A DNA stretch of 64,000 nt from an uncultured Eubacterium sp. (GCA_945939115.1 CAMEVC010000005.1:1-64000); one strand, 5' to 3'; shown: positions 16,325 through 26,855, counted from the first letter of the stretch. Notes: a model not told the origin generated them from the sequence alone. Numbers and translations: made by a program.

Positions 16325-18790
16325 CTAATTAGCTTTAGTGTTTTTCTTTTCCAGCATTTCAAGCTTTTTCCTTGTCTCAATCTCAATTGCCTCACTTGCC
16401 TTTAATGCCTCTTCGACCTTCTTAACAGCCTCTTCTTTAATCTTCAAAGCCTCCTTCCGCGCTCTCTGAGCCTCTTTCTCCGCTTCAATGGCGCGTATTG
16501 CCTGCTCTTCAGCCTGTTTCTTAAGTTCTTCCGCATCTCTGGCTCTCTGCTCTGCCTCTTTCTTTGCTATAGCAGCTTTCTTAAGAATATTCTTTTCTTC
16601 GAGTTCCAGTTCTGTGTATGGCTCACAGCTATAGACAACAAATGATAATCCGGGAATCGTCACATTAATAAACTCCCATCCATCCTCATCATCAGACTTT
16701 ATATACTCATTAGCTGTCAATTCATCCCCACCATACTTCTTTAATGAACTGTTAAACACTTCCCTGTACTTTCCCTGCTGTGTAACATGAAGCCTGTATC
16801 CTTCGCGCTTTACCGGTGTAAAATTAACCACAGCTGTGAGCTTATTTCCGGCCTTATCGGTTCTTGCAAATGCTATTACTGTCTCCTCTGCATTAGAATT
16901 ATCCAGCCATTCAAATCCATCCGGATTATCATCCAGTTCATAAAGTGCCTCATTTTTCATATAGAACCTATTAAGCTCAGCAATGTATTTCTCCATTGCA
17001 CGATACTGTGACTTATCATAATTTAACCAATAGGAATCATCTGTCCTGAAGCTGTCTGCAAGCCCTATATCCTGTCCCATTGAGAGCAGCTTACATCCGG
17101 GATGTGCATACATAAATCCCAATGCAGCCCTTATATCAGCCAGATGTGATTTCTCATCCTCCCCTGAAACCATATTCTCAAATGACCTGCTTTTGAAAAC
17201 ATCGTGAGAGAGTGCAAGCATGAAATTCTCACCATAGTTATAGAGCATGCCAAATGTGAGCTTATCATACTCACCCTTCCGAAACAGCGGGTCTGTACAC
17301 ATGAATTCCATGAAATCATTCTTCCAGCAGTTGTTCTGTTTATAGGTAAATCCAAGACAATCTGTATTATCAGCAGCCGTGACTCCAAACCATCCACTTG
17401 ATTCCTCAGCCACTGTTATTATCCCGTCATCTCTCTTAGAAACAAGCCGGTTCATCTCCTTAATAAATGCAATTGCCTCAAGATTTTCATTACCGCCATA
17501 TATGTTAGGAGTCCATGTAGACGGCATCTTTCCGTAATCCAGATAAAGCATGGAAGCCACTCCATCAATTCGCACACCATCTATGTGGTATTCATCTAAC
17601 CACATAAACAGGTTGGACAATATAAAACTCCTGACAGCACCTTTTCCATAATCAAATGTGTACACATCCCAGTCAGGATTATTCTCAAGTGACGGCTTTA
17701 AATATCCATAAGTGCCGGTTCCGTCAAAATTATATAGTCCCTTGGATTCAGAGCCAAAATACGCTGCATTCCAGTCCATAACAACGCCAATTCCTGCATT
17801 GTGGAAAATATCTATCATCTTCTTAAAGCCCTCTGCCGCTCCGTATCTCGATGTCGGAGCATAATATGCAACTGTTGAATATCCGTTCTTATTCTCATCC
17901 AGGTACTCTGCAACAGGCATTAAATCCACATATCTGTATCCCTGCTTCTTTACATACGAAGCAAGGTCCTCTGCCAATGACTCATAATCCTTTTTGCCAG
18001 TCTTTGCAGACCATCCCTTTAATGACACCTCATAAACAGTAAGTGGACATTTATTATGAGCATTTTTCTTACGTTTCTGCATCCAGCTTCTATCTGTCCA
18101 TTGAAAAACAGACTCCTCTGTCACTATGGATGTTGTCATAGGTGCAGCGGTAACAGCCCTTGACATAGGGTCTAGCTTCCTCACTGTACCTGCATTACGG
18201 GTCTTTACTTCATACATGTACTCGCATCCTGCATTAAGCCCCGGAACAAATAACTCGAAAACCCCTGTATCTGCTATACGCTGCATAGGATTAACTCTGC
18301 CGTCATACTTGTTAAAGCTGCCAATAAGGCTTACATTAACCGCCTCCGGAGCCCATACAGTAAACAGCACTCCATCCACGCCCCCTATATTCTTCATATG
18401 ACTTCCCAGTAAATTTTGTGCATTATACTCCTCTCCTGCAAGAAATGCTTTATAATCCTTCTCACCGGTGACATCAGGAATTGAATATGGATCAGTGTAT
18501 GTTATCATCTCTCCACTAACAAGTTCAACAGTCACTGTATATTTGTATTTCTTTTTTCCGGAAACCAGTGCTGCAAAAAAGCCTGCTTCATCAACTTTTT
18601 CCATACTCACAGAAGACTTTCTGCCATCAATATTCAGATGCACAGAGACTGCATCCGGTCTGAAAATCTGCACGAGAAATCCCTTATCACAGATGTGACC
18701 TCCAAGCAGTGCCTTCGGCTTATCGCACTCCGCATACACAATCCCCTCTACATCTGGCCAGTTCATTAGACCATATAAGTTTTTATTCAT
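16325..18790 (-). CDS. glgB: GlgB-like 1,4-alpha-glucan branching enzyme with altered region I and coiled-coil tail
   Basis: 821 residues. An N-terminal GlgB/CBM48-like part (15-230), then the GH13 barrel. Nucleophile D409 (GVRIDGVASMLYLDYG), acid E462 (VAEESSGW) and region IV S-H-D at 528-530 are kept, and GGNENLEAI is typical of GlgB. Region I reads DWNAAYF instead of DWVPAHF, so the conserved His is Tyr344. Residues from about 735 to 821 form a long Lys/Glu/Ala coiled coil absent from ordinary branching enzymes. It transfers alpha-glucan chains to make 1,6 branches in glycogen, if active. The esterase-like gene overlaps its start by 8 bases. It may be a specialised or glycogen-binding paralogue; no glgA, glgC or glgP is nearby. 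Confidence 0.85.
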   Translation of the reverse strand: MNKNLYGLMNWPDVEGIVYAECDKPKALLGGHICDKGFLVQIFRPDAVSVHLNIDGRKSSVSMEKVDEAGFFAALVSGKKKYKYTVTVELVSGEMITYTDPYSIPDVTGEKDYKAFLAGEEYNAQNLLGSHMKNIGGVDGVLFTVWAPEAVNVSLIGSFNKYDGRVNPMQRIADTGVFELFVPGLNAGCEYMYEVKTRNAGTVRKLDPMSRAVTAAPMTTSIVTEESVFQWTDRSWMQKRKKNAHNKCPLTVYEVSLKGWSAKTGKKDYESLAEDLASYVKKQGYRYVDLMPVAEYLDENKNGYSTVAYYAPTSRYGAAEGFKKMIDIFHNAGIGVVMDWNAAYFGSESKGLYNFDGTGTYGYLKPSLENNPDWDVYTFDYGKGAVRSFILSNLFMWLDEYHIDGVRIDGVASMLYLDYGKMPSTWTPNIYGGNENLEAIAFIKEMNRLVSKRDDGIITVAEESSGWFGVTAADNTDCLGFTYKQNNCWKNDFMEFMCTDPLFRKGEYDKLTFGMLYNYGENFMLALSHDVFKSRSFENMVSGEDEKSHLADIRAALGFMYAHPGCKLLSMGQDIGLADSFRTDDSYWLNYDKSQYRAMEKYIAELNRFYMKNEALYELDDNPDGFEWLDNSNAEETVIAFARTDKAGNKLTAVVNFTPVKREGYRLHVTQQGKYREVFNSSLKKYGGDELTANEYIKSDDEDGWEFINVTIPGLSFVVYSCEPYTELELEEKNILKKAAIAKKEAEQRARDAEELKKQAEEQAIRAIEAEKEAQRARKEALKIKEEAVKKVEEALKASEAIEIETRKKLEMLEKKNTKAN

Positions 18791-19628
18791 ACATTACCCC
18801 CATCCATGTTTCAAAGCTTTCCGTCCATCCGGATACCTGCGGCTCGAAATGTCCCATATTCTTGGTAGCTGTTTCTCTTGTTCCAAGTCCTAATCCGTGT
18901 ATTCCTCTGGCATATACATGATAATCAAAAGGTATGCCCTGCTTTCTTAATGCCTCTGCCATAAGAAGCGAGTTCTCAAGTGGAACTGAATTATCCCCAC
19001 ATGTATGCCATATAAACGCCGGAGGTGTATCCTTGTCAACTCTCTTCTCAATAGAAACTGTATCGATATATCTGTCATAGTTATCTCCCAGACTTTTCTC
19101 AAATGAAGCTCTGTGAGCATTTTCTCCCGATGTTATAACAGGATATCCAAGAAGCATTCCATTCGGTTTAACATACTCATGGCTGCACTTTAATACATTT
19201 TCTAACAGATAATTAAGTTCATCTGAGTTCCATCCTGTTCCCATAAGTCCTGCAACATGACCGCCTGCAGAAAAACCGGCCATAATAATCTTATCAGGAT
19301 TAACATCCCACTCACCTGCATGGTCTCTTACATACTTCATTGTGTAAGCTGCCTCATAGAGCTGTGCCGGATATGTCACAGGCGCCAGGCTGTATCTTAA
19401 AACAACAGCATTATACCCCTTATCCAGCATCTTTATAGCTATTGCCTCTCCCTCCCTCGGAGAATGATGATTGTATCCGCCACCCGGACATATAACAATC
19501 AGTGGTCTTCTGAAAGGATCCTGGTCATTAGGAAAAATATCCTTAATGTATGTTGTTATTGTGGCATTTCCCTCCTTAAGCCCCAGTTCCTTATATGGTA
19601 AATCAATCTTTATTGTTTCATGTAACAT
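18783..19628 (-). CDS. alpha/beta hydrolase, acetyl-esterase (BD-FAE-like)
   Basis: 281 residues. Oxyanion-hole motif CPGGGYNHHSPREGE, nucleophile elbow GFSAGGH, acid in HTCGDNSVP and catalytic His in RGIHGLGLG: a complete Ser-Asp-His triad. No signal peptide, so it acts in the cytoplasm. Similar enzymes deacetylate xylo-oligosaccharides or other acylated sugars; the exact substrate is not determinable. ATG has AAAGGACAG upstream. It overlaps the glgB start by 8 bases and follows the DUF1015 gene by 43 bases. Confidence 0.88.
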   Translation of the reverse strand: MLHETIKIDLPYKELGLKEGNATITTYIKDIFPNDQDPFRRPLIVICPGGGYNHHSPREGEAIAIKMLDKGYNAVVLRYSLAPVTYPAQLYEAAYTMKYVRDHAGEWDVNPDKIIMAGFSAGGHVAGLMGTGWNSDELNYLLENVLKCSHEYVKPNGMLLGYPVITSGENAHRASFEKSLGDNYDRYIDTVSIEKRVDKDTPPAFIWHTCGDNSVPLENSLLMAEALRKQGIPFDYHVYARGIHGLGLGTRETATKNMGHFEPQVSGWTESFETWMGVMYE

Positions 19629-19671
19629 AATTTCTGTCCTTTCTGAATTAATGTATATGTCTTGTACTGCA

Positions 19672-20904
19672 TTAAATTCTATGTATGAATAACCCGCTTC
19701 TTAACTTCGGTTCAAACCACGTTGACTTAGGTGGCATTAGTCTGCCTGCATCCGCAACAGCAAACAGCTCTGAAATAGAAGTTGGATACATTGAAAATGC
19801 AAGAACACAATCCATATCACATCTTAATTCAAGTTCTCCCAATCCTCTTATTCCTCCAACGAAGTCAATTCTGTTATCAGTCTTAGGATCGTGAATTCCA
19901 AGAACAGGCTCTAAAATGTTATTCTGAAGAATTGCCACATCAAGTCCGTCAACCGGGTCACTGCTCAATATTTCCGTTTTAGCAGTAAGCCTGTACCATT
20001 CTTTTCCAAGGTACATTCCGAATTCGCCCTTTCTTGACGGCTCCACTCTTCCCTCACTCTTATTAACATTGAACTTATCTGAAATCTCTCCAATAAACTC
20101 TTGTGCACTCATTCCATTAAGGTCCTTTAACACTCTGTTATATGGCATAATCATAAGCTCCTCATCTGGAAACAGCACTGAAAGGAAATAATTAAATTCC
20201 TCTGTTCCATTATATCCCGGATTCTCACTCCTTCTCTTGAGTCCGACCTTAACCGCAGAGGCAGCCCTGTGATGTCCGTCAGCTATGTAAATATCCTGTA
20301 TACCTGCAAATGCAGTCTCTATCCGGCAGACAGAATCTGCGTCAGAAATCTTCCATACCTGATGTCTTATCCCATCCACTGATGTAAAACTGTATATTGG
20401 CTTTTCCTGCTTAGCCCTTATAACTTCCCCATTTATCACATTATCCGCTCTGTAAGCTAAGAATATAGGTCCTGTCTGTGCCCCACATACATCAACATGA
20501 TTAATTCTGTCCTGCTCCTTCTCAGCTCTTGTGTTCTCATGTTTCTTAATAACATTGTTAAGATAATCATCAATAGATGCACAGGCAACAATTCCAGTCT
20601 GTGTCCTTCCATCCATTGTAAGCTCGTACACATAATATGCCTTATCTTCATCTGTTATAAATGTACCATCATCAATTTCTTCCATAAGCATATCATGTGC
20701 CTTTTTATAAACCTGTGGGCTGTACATATCCACTGATTCGTCAAACTGCGTTTCCGCTCTGTCAATTTTAAGGAAGGATAATGGTTCTCTTGCAACTTCC
20801 TCCCTTGCCTCTCTTGAATTATAAACATCGTATGGCAGGGCTGCCACTTTTGACGCCACATCCTCATTAGGTCTCACACATTCAAATGGTCTAATTACAG
20901 CCAT
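19672..20904 (-). CDS. DUF1015 family protein linked to serine biosynthesis
   Basis: 410 residues. N-terminal VRPNEDVASKVAALPYDV, central HENTRAEKEQDR and IYIADGHHRAASA, then FPDEELMIMPYNRVLK: all diagnostic of DUF1015. The DGHHR motif resembles the ParB/sulfiredoxin-type nucleotide-binding motif, and related-fold proteins act as serine kinases in archaea and in staphyloferrin synthesis. The family is repeatedly found beside serA and serC in clostridia, as here. No serB-like phosphatase is seen in the cluster, so a role in the phosphoserine-to-serine step is a reasonable but untested inference. A terminator separates it from serA. Confidence 0.85.
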   Translation of the reverse strand: MAVIRPFECVRPNEDVASKVAALPYDVYNSREAREEVAREPLSFLKIDRAETQFDESVDMYSPQVYKKAHDMLMEEIDDGTFITDEDKAYYVYELTMDGRTQTGIVACASIDDYLNNVIKKHENTRAEKEQDRINHVDVCGAQTGPIFLAYRADNVINGEVIRAKQEKPIYSFTSVDGIRHQVWKISDADSVCRIETAFAGIQDIYIADGHHRAASAVKVGLKRRSENPGYNGTEEFNYFLSVLFPDEELMIMPYNRVLKDLNGMSAQEFIGEISDKFNVNKSEGRVEPSRKGEFGMYLGKEWYRLTAKTEILSSDPVDGLDVAILQNNILEPVLGIHDPKTDNRIDFVGGIRGLGELELRCDMDCVLAFSMYPTSISELFAVADAGRLMPPKSTWFEPKLRSGLFIHRI

Positions 20905-20991
20905 AATTACCTCTTTTCCGCACTTTAATTGCTTTAGTATTCATACTTACGCATGTTATATTTATTTTATCATCCACTCTGGCATAATACA

Positions 20992-21047
20992 AGAAAAAGC
21001 AGACTTCCGGACATCCGTAAAATACGCACCATCCGAAAATCTGCTTA
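20992..21047 (-). terminator. terminator after serA
   Basis: AAGCAGA (20997-21003) pairs with TCTGCTT (21040-21046), extended by an inner TTCCGGA/TCCGAAA pairing; the minus strand continues with TTTTTCTTG. It separates serC-serA from the DUF1015 unit. Confidence 0.72.
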
Positions 21048-21067
21048 ATGACAACAAATATATTCTG

Positions 21068-22231
21068 TTACTTAACAACTCTTACTTTAATCACACCTTC
21101 AATTGCAGCAAGTTCTTCAACTACTGACTCCGGTGCTGACTTGTCAATGTCTAAGAGAGAATATGCAAAGTCTCCTCTTGACTGGTTAGACATAGAAGAA
21201 ATATTGATACCGGCTGCACCGAGTACTGTTGTAATCTTGCTTATAACAGCAGGTACATTCTTGTGGCATGCTGCAACTCTTCCCTCTGTCTGGCATACAC
21301 CCATATCGCAGTTAGGATAATTAACAGAGTTGATTATATTACCATTCTCAATGTAATTTCTTATCTCATTAACAGCCATAACTGCACAGTTATCCTCTGC
21401 CTCTTCTGTAGAAGCTCCAAGATGAGGAAGCACAATAGCGCCTTCCATCTTAGCTGTTGTAGGATTAGGGAAATCTGAAACATATTTCTTAACTCTTCCT
21501 GACTTAAGTGCTTCAGCAATAGCTGCTTCGTCAACAAGTATATCTCTTGCGCAGTTAATGATTACTGTGCCATCCTGCATAAGGTCAAATGCATCCTTGT
21601 TAATCATACCCTTTGTGCTGTCAAGTGCAGGAACATGAACTGTTATGTAATTACATTCCTTATATATATCCTTGACATCTGAAATGTATTTAACAGAACT
21701 TGAAAGATTCCATGCAGCCTTTACAGATACATATGGGTCATATCCATATACTTCCATGCCAAGGTCTATTGCTGCATTGGCAACTAACTGTCCAATTGCA
21801 CCAAGACCGATAACGCCGAGTTTCTTTCCCTTAATTTCCTGTCCTGCAAATGCTTTCTTAGCCTTCTCAGTAGCCTTGGCAATATCCGGATCATCTGCAT
21901 TATCTGCCACCCACTTATTACCGCCAATTAAATCTCTTGATGCAAGAAGCATTGCTGCAATTACCTGTTCCTTAACTGCATTGGCATTAGCACCAGGCGT
22001 GTTGAAAACAACAATACCTGCCTCAGCACATTTGTCAAGAGGAATATTGTTTACTCCTGCACCTGCTCTTGCTATTGCAAGAAGATTATCGCTGAGTTCC
22101 ATATCATGCATCTTAGCACTTCTTACTAAGACTGCCTGTGCATCCTCAAATGAGCTCTCTGTATTATAATCATCTGAAAAAAGCTTTAACCCACAGACTG
22201 CAATATTATTAAGACAATTAACATTAATCAT
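21068..22231 (-). CDS. serA: D-3-phosphoglycerate dehydrogenase
   Basis: 387 residues, the short ACT-containing form. NAD-binding motif LGVIGLGAIGQLVANAA near 135-150, catalytic regions AGVNNIPLD and INCARDILVDE, and the active-site His in LPHLGASTEEAE. A C-terminal ACT domain (about 315-387) can mediate serine feedback. First committed step of serine synthesis from glycolysis. It starts two bases after the serC stop, so the two are co-translated. Confidence 0.95.
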   Translation of the reverse strand: MINVNCLNNIAVCGLKLFSDDYNTESSFEDAQAVLVRSAKMHDMELSDNLLAIARAGAGVNNIPLDKCAEAGIVVFNTPGANANAVKEQVIAAMLLASRDLIGGNKWVADNADDPDIAKATEKAKKAFAGQEIKGKKLGVIGLGAIGQLVANAAIDLGMEVYGYDPYVSVKAAWNLSSSVKYISDVKDIYKECNYITVHVPALDSTKGMINKDAFDLMQDGTVIINCARDILVDEAAIAEALKSGRVKKYVSDFPNPTTAKMEGAIVLPHLGASTEEAEDNCAVMAVNEIRNYIENGNIINSVNYPNCDMGVCQTEGRVAACHKNVPAVISKITTVLGAAGINISSMSNQSRGDFAYSLLDIDKSAPESVVEELAAIEGVIKVRVVK

Positions 22232-22233
22232 TA

Positions 22234-23316
22234 TTATGCATTCTCCTTCTCGAACTTCTTCATAAATTCAACAAGCTTCTCAACACCTTCAACTGGCATT
22301 GCATTGTAGATAGATGCTCTCATACCGCCAACTGTTCTATGTCCTTTAAGGTTAACAAATCCGGCTGCAGCAGCTTCCTTTACAAACTTAGCATCAAGCT
22401 CTTCATTGCCTGTTACAAATGGTACATTCATTAATGAACGGTCTTCCTTAACAACTGTACCCTTAAATAGCTTGCTCTCATCAAGGAAATCATAAAGAAT
22501 CTTAGCCTTCTTCTCGTTATGCTCCTTCATTGCTGTAAGTCCGCCCATCTTCTTAATCCACTTAAATACCTTGCCACATATATAAATATTATAGCATGGT
22601 GGTGTATTATAAAGAGAATCAGCATCTGCCTGTGTCTTCCACTTAAGCATTGTAGGTGTTCCCGGAAGAACATCATCTGTAATAAGGTCTTCTCTTATGA
22701 TAGCGATAACAACACCTGCCGGTCCGATATTTTTCTGAACACCACCGTAAACAACACCATACTTAGTGATATCCATAGGCTCTGATAAGAAACAAGAAGA
22801 TACATCTGATACAAGAAGATGTCCCTTAGTATTAGGTAATGTCTTATACTTTGTTCCATAAATTGTATTGTTCTCACAGATATATACATAATCAACATCT
22901 TCTGGTATATCAAGATCCGAACAGTCAGGAATGTATGAGAATGTCTTATCTGCTGAAGAAGCGAGTTCAACCGCCTCTCCGTAAATCTTAGCCTCCTGGA
23001 AAGCCTTCTTAGCCCACTGTCCAGTGATAATATATCCTGCTTTCTTATTCTTCATAAGGTTCATAGGTACTTCAGCGAAAAACTGCGAAGCTCCGCCCTG
23101 TAAGAATAAAACCTTATAATTATCAGGGATATTAAGAAGGTCTCTCAAATCCTTCTCTGCTTCCTTAATGATATTATCATACACCTTGGATCTGTGGCTC
23201 ATCTCCATTACCGACTGGCCGGATCCCTGATAATCCAACATTTCTTCTGCTGCTTCTTTGAGTACTTCCTCTGGTAAAACAGCTGGACCTGCGCTAAAGT
23301 TATAAACTCTACTCAC
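22234..23316 (-). CDS. serC: phosphoserine aminotransferase
   Basis: 360 residues, class V PLP aminotransferase. Starts VYNFSAGPAVLPEEVL as in SerC; PLP lysine in YGGVQKNIGPAG; FLQGGASQFFAEVPMNL and the C-terminal GGMRASIYNAMP are family motifs. It converts phosphohydroxypyruvate to phosphoserine with glutamate. GTG start at 23314-23316 with AGGAGG 8 nt upstream. First gene of serC-serA, behind its own promoter. Confidence 0.96.
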   Translation of the reverse strand: MSRVYNFSAGPAVLPEEVLKEAAEEMLDYQGSGQSVMEMSHRSKVYDNIIKEAEKDLRDLLNIPDNYKVLFLQGGASQFFAEVPMNLMKNKKAGYIITGQWAKKAFQEAKIYGEAVELASSADKTFSYIPDCSDLDIPEDVDYVYICENNTIYGTKYKTLPNTKGHLLVSDVSSCFLSEPMDITKYGVVYGGVQKNIGPAGVVIAIIREDLITDDVLPGTPTMLKWKTQADADSLYNTPPCYNIYICGKVFKWIKKMGGLTAMKEHNEKKAKILYDFLDESKLFKGTVVKEDRSLMNVPFVTGNEELDAKFVKEAAAAGFVNLKGHRTVGGMRASIYNAMPVEGVEKLVEFMKKFEKENA

Positions 23317-23356
23317 CTTTTCTTCCTCCTAGAAAATAATATAATTATTATGCATT

Positions 23357-23385
23357 ATTGTATGACTTTGTAAATTTTTTGTCAA
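23357..23385 (-). promoter_or_regulatory. promoter of serC-serA
   Basis: TTGACA (23380-23385), 17-nt spacer, TACAAT (23357-23362) on the minus strand: close to the vegetative consensus. The leader before the GTG start is about 35 nt. Confidence 0.78.
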
Positions 23386-23419
23386 TAACAGCCTTATTAT
23401 CTTAATCTATGGCATCAGT

Positions 23420-25114
23420 TTATCTTCCACCAGCTTCACGTTTATTAAGATCTTCTCTGTCAAATGCTTCTGATATAGGTGCTCCAGGCGAAACCATAGG
23501 GAACACTTTATCTTCTCTGTCAATATGACAATCCAGAACGCATGGAATATTAAGTTCAACAGCTTCCTTAAATGCTTTCTCAAACTCCTCAATAGTATTG
23601 ATATTATACGCCTTAGCTCCCATGCCTTCAGATACCTTAACAAAATCCACCTGATCATCAAGAACTGTCGCTGAATATCTCTTACCGTAGAATAAATCCT
23701 GCCACTGCCTTACCATACCAAGAACATGATTATTGAAAACTACTTCAATAACAGGAATATTATATCTTGTCGCTGTTGCAATCTCATTCATATTCATACG
23801 GAAACATCCGTCTCCGGCAATATTGACAACCGTCTTATCCTTGCAGCCTACTTTGGCACCGATACAGGCGCCGAGACCGTAGCCCATTGTGCCAAGACCT
23901 CCCGATGTAAGAAGAGTTCTTGGATTCTTGAACTTATAATGCTGTGCAGCCCACATCTGATGCTGTCCAACATCTGTTGTGATAATTGCATCTCCATTAG
24001 TCAGTTCGTATATTTTTTCCATGATAAGCGGTCCGTTGAGAGTGTTGCGATTATGTCTCATTGGATATTCAACCTTGTAAGCCATAATATGTTCCATCCA
24101 GTCTGAATGATCCTGCTGCTCAAGCTTTTCATTAACTCTCTTAAGAATCTCTAATGCATCACCAATCACAGACGCATCTGTCCTGATATTCTTATTAATC
24201 TCTGCAGCATCAACATCAAACTGAAGAATCTTAGCGTTCTTGGCAAATTTCTTGGCATTACCTGTTACTCTATCTGAGAATCTTGCTCCGACAACGATAA
24301 GCAGGTCGCACTCTGACACACCATAATTCGATGTCTTAGTACCATGCATTCCTAACATTCCTGTATATCTGCTGTCCGAGCCGTCAAATGCACCTTTTCC
24401 CATAAGAGAGTCACATACCGGAGCATCAACTTTATATACGAACTTCTTTAATTCTTCTGACGCCTCAGATATTACAGCACCACCACCAACAAATATATAA
24501 GGTTTCTTTGATTTCTTAATGAGTGAAACTGCTCTGTCAATATCTGTCTCTGTTATTGATGCAGTAATCCTGTCAACAGGTCTTGGAGTCTGTCTTACAT
24601 AATCACACTCTGCTGCTGTAACATCCTTTGTTATATCAACAAGAACAGGACCCGGTCTGCCACTCTTTGCTATTCTGAATGCATTTCTTATAGTCTTGGC
24701 AAGATCCTTTACATTCTTAACAATATAACTGTGCTTTGTGACCGGCATTGTGATTCCTGCAATATCAACCTCCTGAAAACTGTCTTTTCCAAGAAGTGGA
24801 ACTGTTACATTACAGGTGATTGCTACAATAGGAACAGAATCCATATAAGCTGTTGCAATACCTGTTACAAGGTTAGTAGCTCCAGGACCTGATGTTGCAA
24901 AACACACACCAACCTTACCTGTAGCTCTTGCATATCCATCTGCGGCATGTGATGCTCCCTGCTCATGGGATGTAAGTATATGTGTAATCTCATCTGAATG
25001 CTTATAAAGTGCATCATATACATTGAGAATAGCTCCGCCAGGGTATCCAAATATTGTATCAACTCCCTGTTCTTTCAAGCATTCAACAATTATTTCTGAG
25101 CCATTTAACTTCAT
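23420..25114 (-). CDS. ilvB: acetolactate synthase large subunit
   Basis: 564 residues, thiamine-diphosphate enzyme. N-terminal FGYPGGAILNVYDAL, activating Glu in LTSHEQGASHAADGYAR, and the ThDP motif GDGCFRMNMNEIAT with the closing NN. It joins two pyruvates (or pyruvate and 2-oxobutyrate) as the first step of valine, leucine and isoleucine synthesis. Third gene of leuB-ilvD-ilvB. No ilvN regulatory subunit follows; the next gene downstream is serC with its own promoter, so the small subunit must be elsewhere or absent. Confidence 0.95.
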   Translation of the reverse strand: MKLNGSEIIVECLKEQGVDTIFGYPGGAILNVYDALYKHSDEITHILTSHEQGASHAADGYARATGKVGVCFATSGPGATNLVTGIATAYMDSVPIVAITCNVTVPLLGKDSFQEVDIAGITMPVTKHSYIVKNVKDLAKTIRNAFRIAKSGRPGPVLVDITKDVTAAECDYVRQTPRPVDRITASITETDIDRAVSLIKKSKKPYIFVGGGAVISEASEELKKFVYKVDAPVCDSLMGKGAFDGSDSRYTGMLGMHGTKTSNYGVSECDLLIVVGARFSDRVTGNAKKFAKNAKILQFDVDAAEINKNIRTDASVIGDALEILKRVNEKLEQQDHSDWMEHIMAYKVEYPMRHNRNTLNGPLIMEKIYELTNGDAIITTDVGQHQMWAAQHYKFKNPRTLLTSGGLGTMGYGLGACIGAKVGCKDKTVVNIAGDGCFRMNMNEIATATRYNIPVIEVVFNNHVLGMVRQWQDLFYGKRYSATVLDDQVDFVKVSEGMGAKAYNINTIEEFEKAFKEAVELNIPCVLDCHIDREDKVFPMVSPGAPISEAFDREDLNKREAGGR

Positions 25115-25152
25115 TTATCTTCTCTCCTGATTTCTCTATAATATCATTGTAT

Positions 25153-26826
25153 TTATTCATCAAGTGAACTCTTAAGAACAGCACCTTTGTTGCCTGAAGT
25201 AACAAGTGAAGCATATCTCTTGAGATATCCTGTTGTCACCTTAGGTTCTCTTGGCTGCCATTTAGCCTTACGTGATGCGAGTTCTTCATCTGATACCTTA
25301 AGTTCAAGCTTTAATCCCGGAATATCAATGCTTATAATATCGCCTTCTTCAACTAATGCAATAGGACCTCCTACAGCCGCCTCCGGAGACACATGACCTA
25401 TGGAAGCTCCACGGCTTGCGCCTGAAAAACGTCCGTCTGTGATAAGTGCAACGCTCGAACCAAGTCCCATACCTGCAATAGCTGATGTAGGATTAAGCAT
25501 TTCTCTCATACCAGGACCACCCTTTGGACCCTCATAACGGATAACAACAACATCTCCTGCAACAATCTTGCCACCCTTGATGGCTGCTATTGCATCTTCC
25601 TCAGAATCAAATACTCTTGCCGGACCTTCATGTACAAGCATTTCAGGAACAACTGCTGAGCGCTTTACCACCGAACCATCCGGTGCAAGATTACCTGAAA
25701 GCACTGCAAGACCACCCGTCTTACTGTATGCATTATCCACAGTTCTTATGACTTCAGGATTTCTATTGTATGCTGTTGAAATACACTCTCCAATTGTCTT
25801 TCCTGAAACAGTCATACACTCTGTATTAAGAAGACCTATATCAGCCAGTTCCTTCATAACCGCATACACACCGCCTGCCTCATTAAGGTCTTCCATATAT
25901 GTAGGACCTGCCGGAGCAAGATGACACAGATTAGGTGTCTTCTCACTTATCGGGTTGGCAAACTTAATATCAAAATCAAATCCTATCTCATGAGCTATGG
26001 CAGGAAGATGTAACATACTGTTTGTTGAACATCCAAGAGCCATATCTACTGTAAGAGCATTCATAATAGACTCTTTAGTAATTATATCCCTTGCTGTGAT
26101 TTTCTTATTAACCATATCCATAACAGCCATACCTGCATGTTTAGCGAGCTTAATTCTCTCTGAATACACAGCAGGGATTGTTCCATTGCCTCGAAGTCCC
26201 ATACCCAGAGCCTCTGTAAGGCAGTTCATTGAATTAGCAGTGTACATACCTGAGCAGGAACCGCATGTAGGACATACCTTCTCCTCGAATTCGAGTACAT
26301 CATCCTCTGTCATTGTACCGGCAGCATATGAGCCTACTGCCTCAAACATTGAAGAAAGACTTCTCTTCTTTCCCTTAACATGTCCTGCAAGCATAGGACC
26401 GCCGGATACAAATACTGTAGGAAGGTTAAGTCTTGCTGCTGCCATAAGAAGTCCAGGAACATTCTTGTCACAGTTTGGAACCATTACAAGTCCATCAAAC
26501 TGATGTGCAATAGCCATACATTCTGTAGAATCAGCAATCAGGTCTCTTGTCACAAGAGAATACTTCATTCCTATATGTCCCATGGCAATACCATCGCATA
26601 CAGCGATTGCAGGGAATACAACCGGCACACCGCCCGCCTCTGCAACACCTAACTTAACGGCATCAACAATCTTATCAATGTTCATATGACCCGGAACAAT
26701 CTCATTATATGAACTTACAATTCCTATCATCGGTTTCTTCATCTCTTCTGCAGTGAAGCCAAGTGCATTAAAAAGGCTTCTTGCTGGTGCCTGCTGCATA
26801 CCACTTCTTGCGTTATCACTTATCAT
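25153..26826 (-). CDS. ilvD: dihydroxy-acid dehydratase
   Basis: 557 residues. Motifs [15 protein letters not shown] (first cluster cysteine and Mg-binding region), [19 protein letters not shown] (second and third cysteines) and GRFSGASRG near the C-terminus. It dehydrates dihydroxy-isovalerate and dihydroxy-methylvalerate to the keto acids of valine and isoleucine using an oxygen-sensitive Fe-S cluster. 29 bases downstream of leuB and 38 before ilvB. Confidence 0.96.
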   Translation of the reverse strand: MISDNARSGMQQAPARSLFNALGFTAEEMKKPMIGIVSSYNEIVPGHMNIDKIVDAVKLGVAEAGGVPVVFPAIAVCDGIAMGHIGMKYSLVTRDLIADSTECMAIAHQFDGLVMVPNCDKNVPGLLMAAARLNLPTVFVSGGPMLAGHVKGKKRSLSSMFEAVGSYAAGTMTEDDVLEFEEKVCPTCGSCSGMYTANSMNCLTEALGMGLRGNGTIPAVYSERIKLAKHAGMAVMDMVNKKITARDIITKESIMNALTVDMALGCSTNSMLHLPAIAHEIGFDFDIKFANPISEKTPNLCHLAPAGPTYMEDLNEAGGVYAVMKELADIGLLNTECMTVSGKTIGECISTAYNRNPEVIRTVDNAYSKTGGLAVLSGNLAPDGSVVKRSAVVPEMLVHEGPARVFDSEEDAIAAIKGGKIVAGDVVVIRYEGPKGGPGMREMLNPTSAIAGMGLGSSVALITDGRFSGASRGASIGHVSPEAAVGGPIALVEEGDIISIDIPGLKLELKVSDEELASRKAKWQPREPKVTTGYLKRYASLVTSGNKGAVLKSSLDE

Positions 26827-26855
26827 AAATGTATCTCCTTATTCTATATATTTAT

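Noticed and set aside
25997-26503. 168-codon plus-strand frame within ilvD.
   Set aside because: Antisense shadow of a well-conserved gene.
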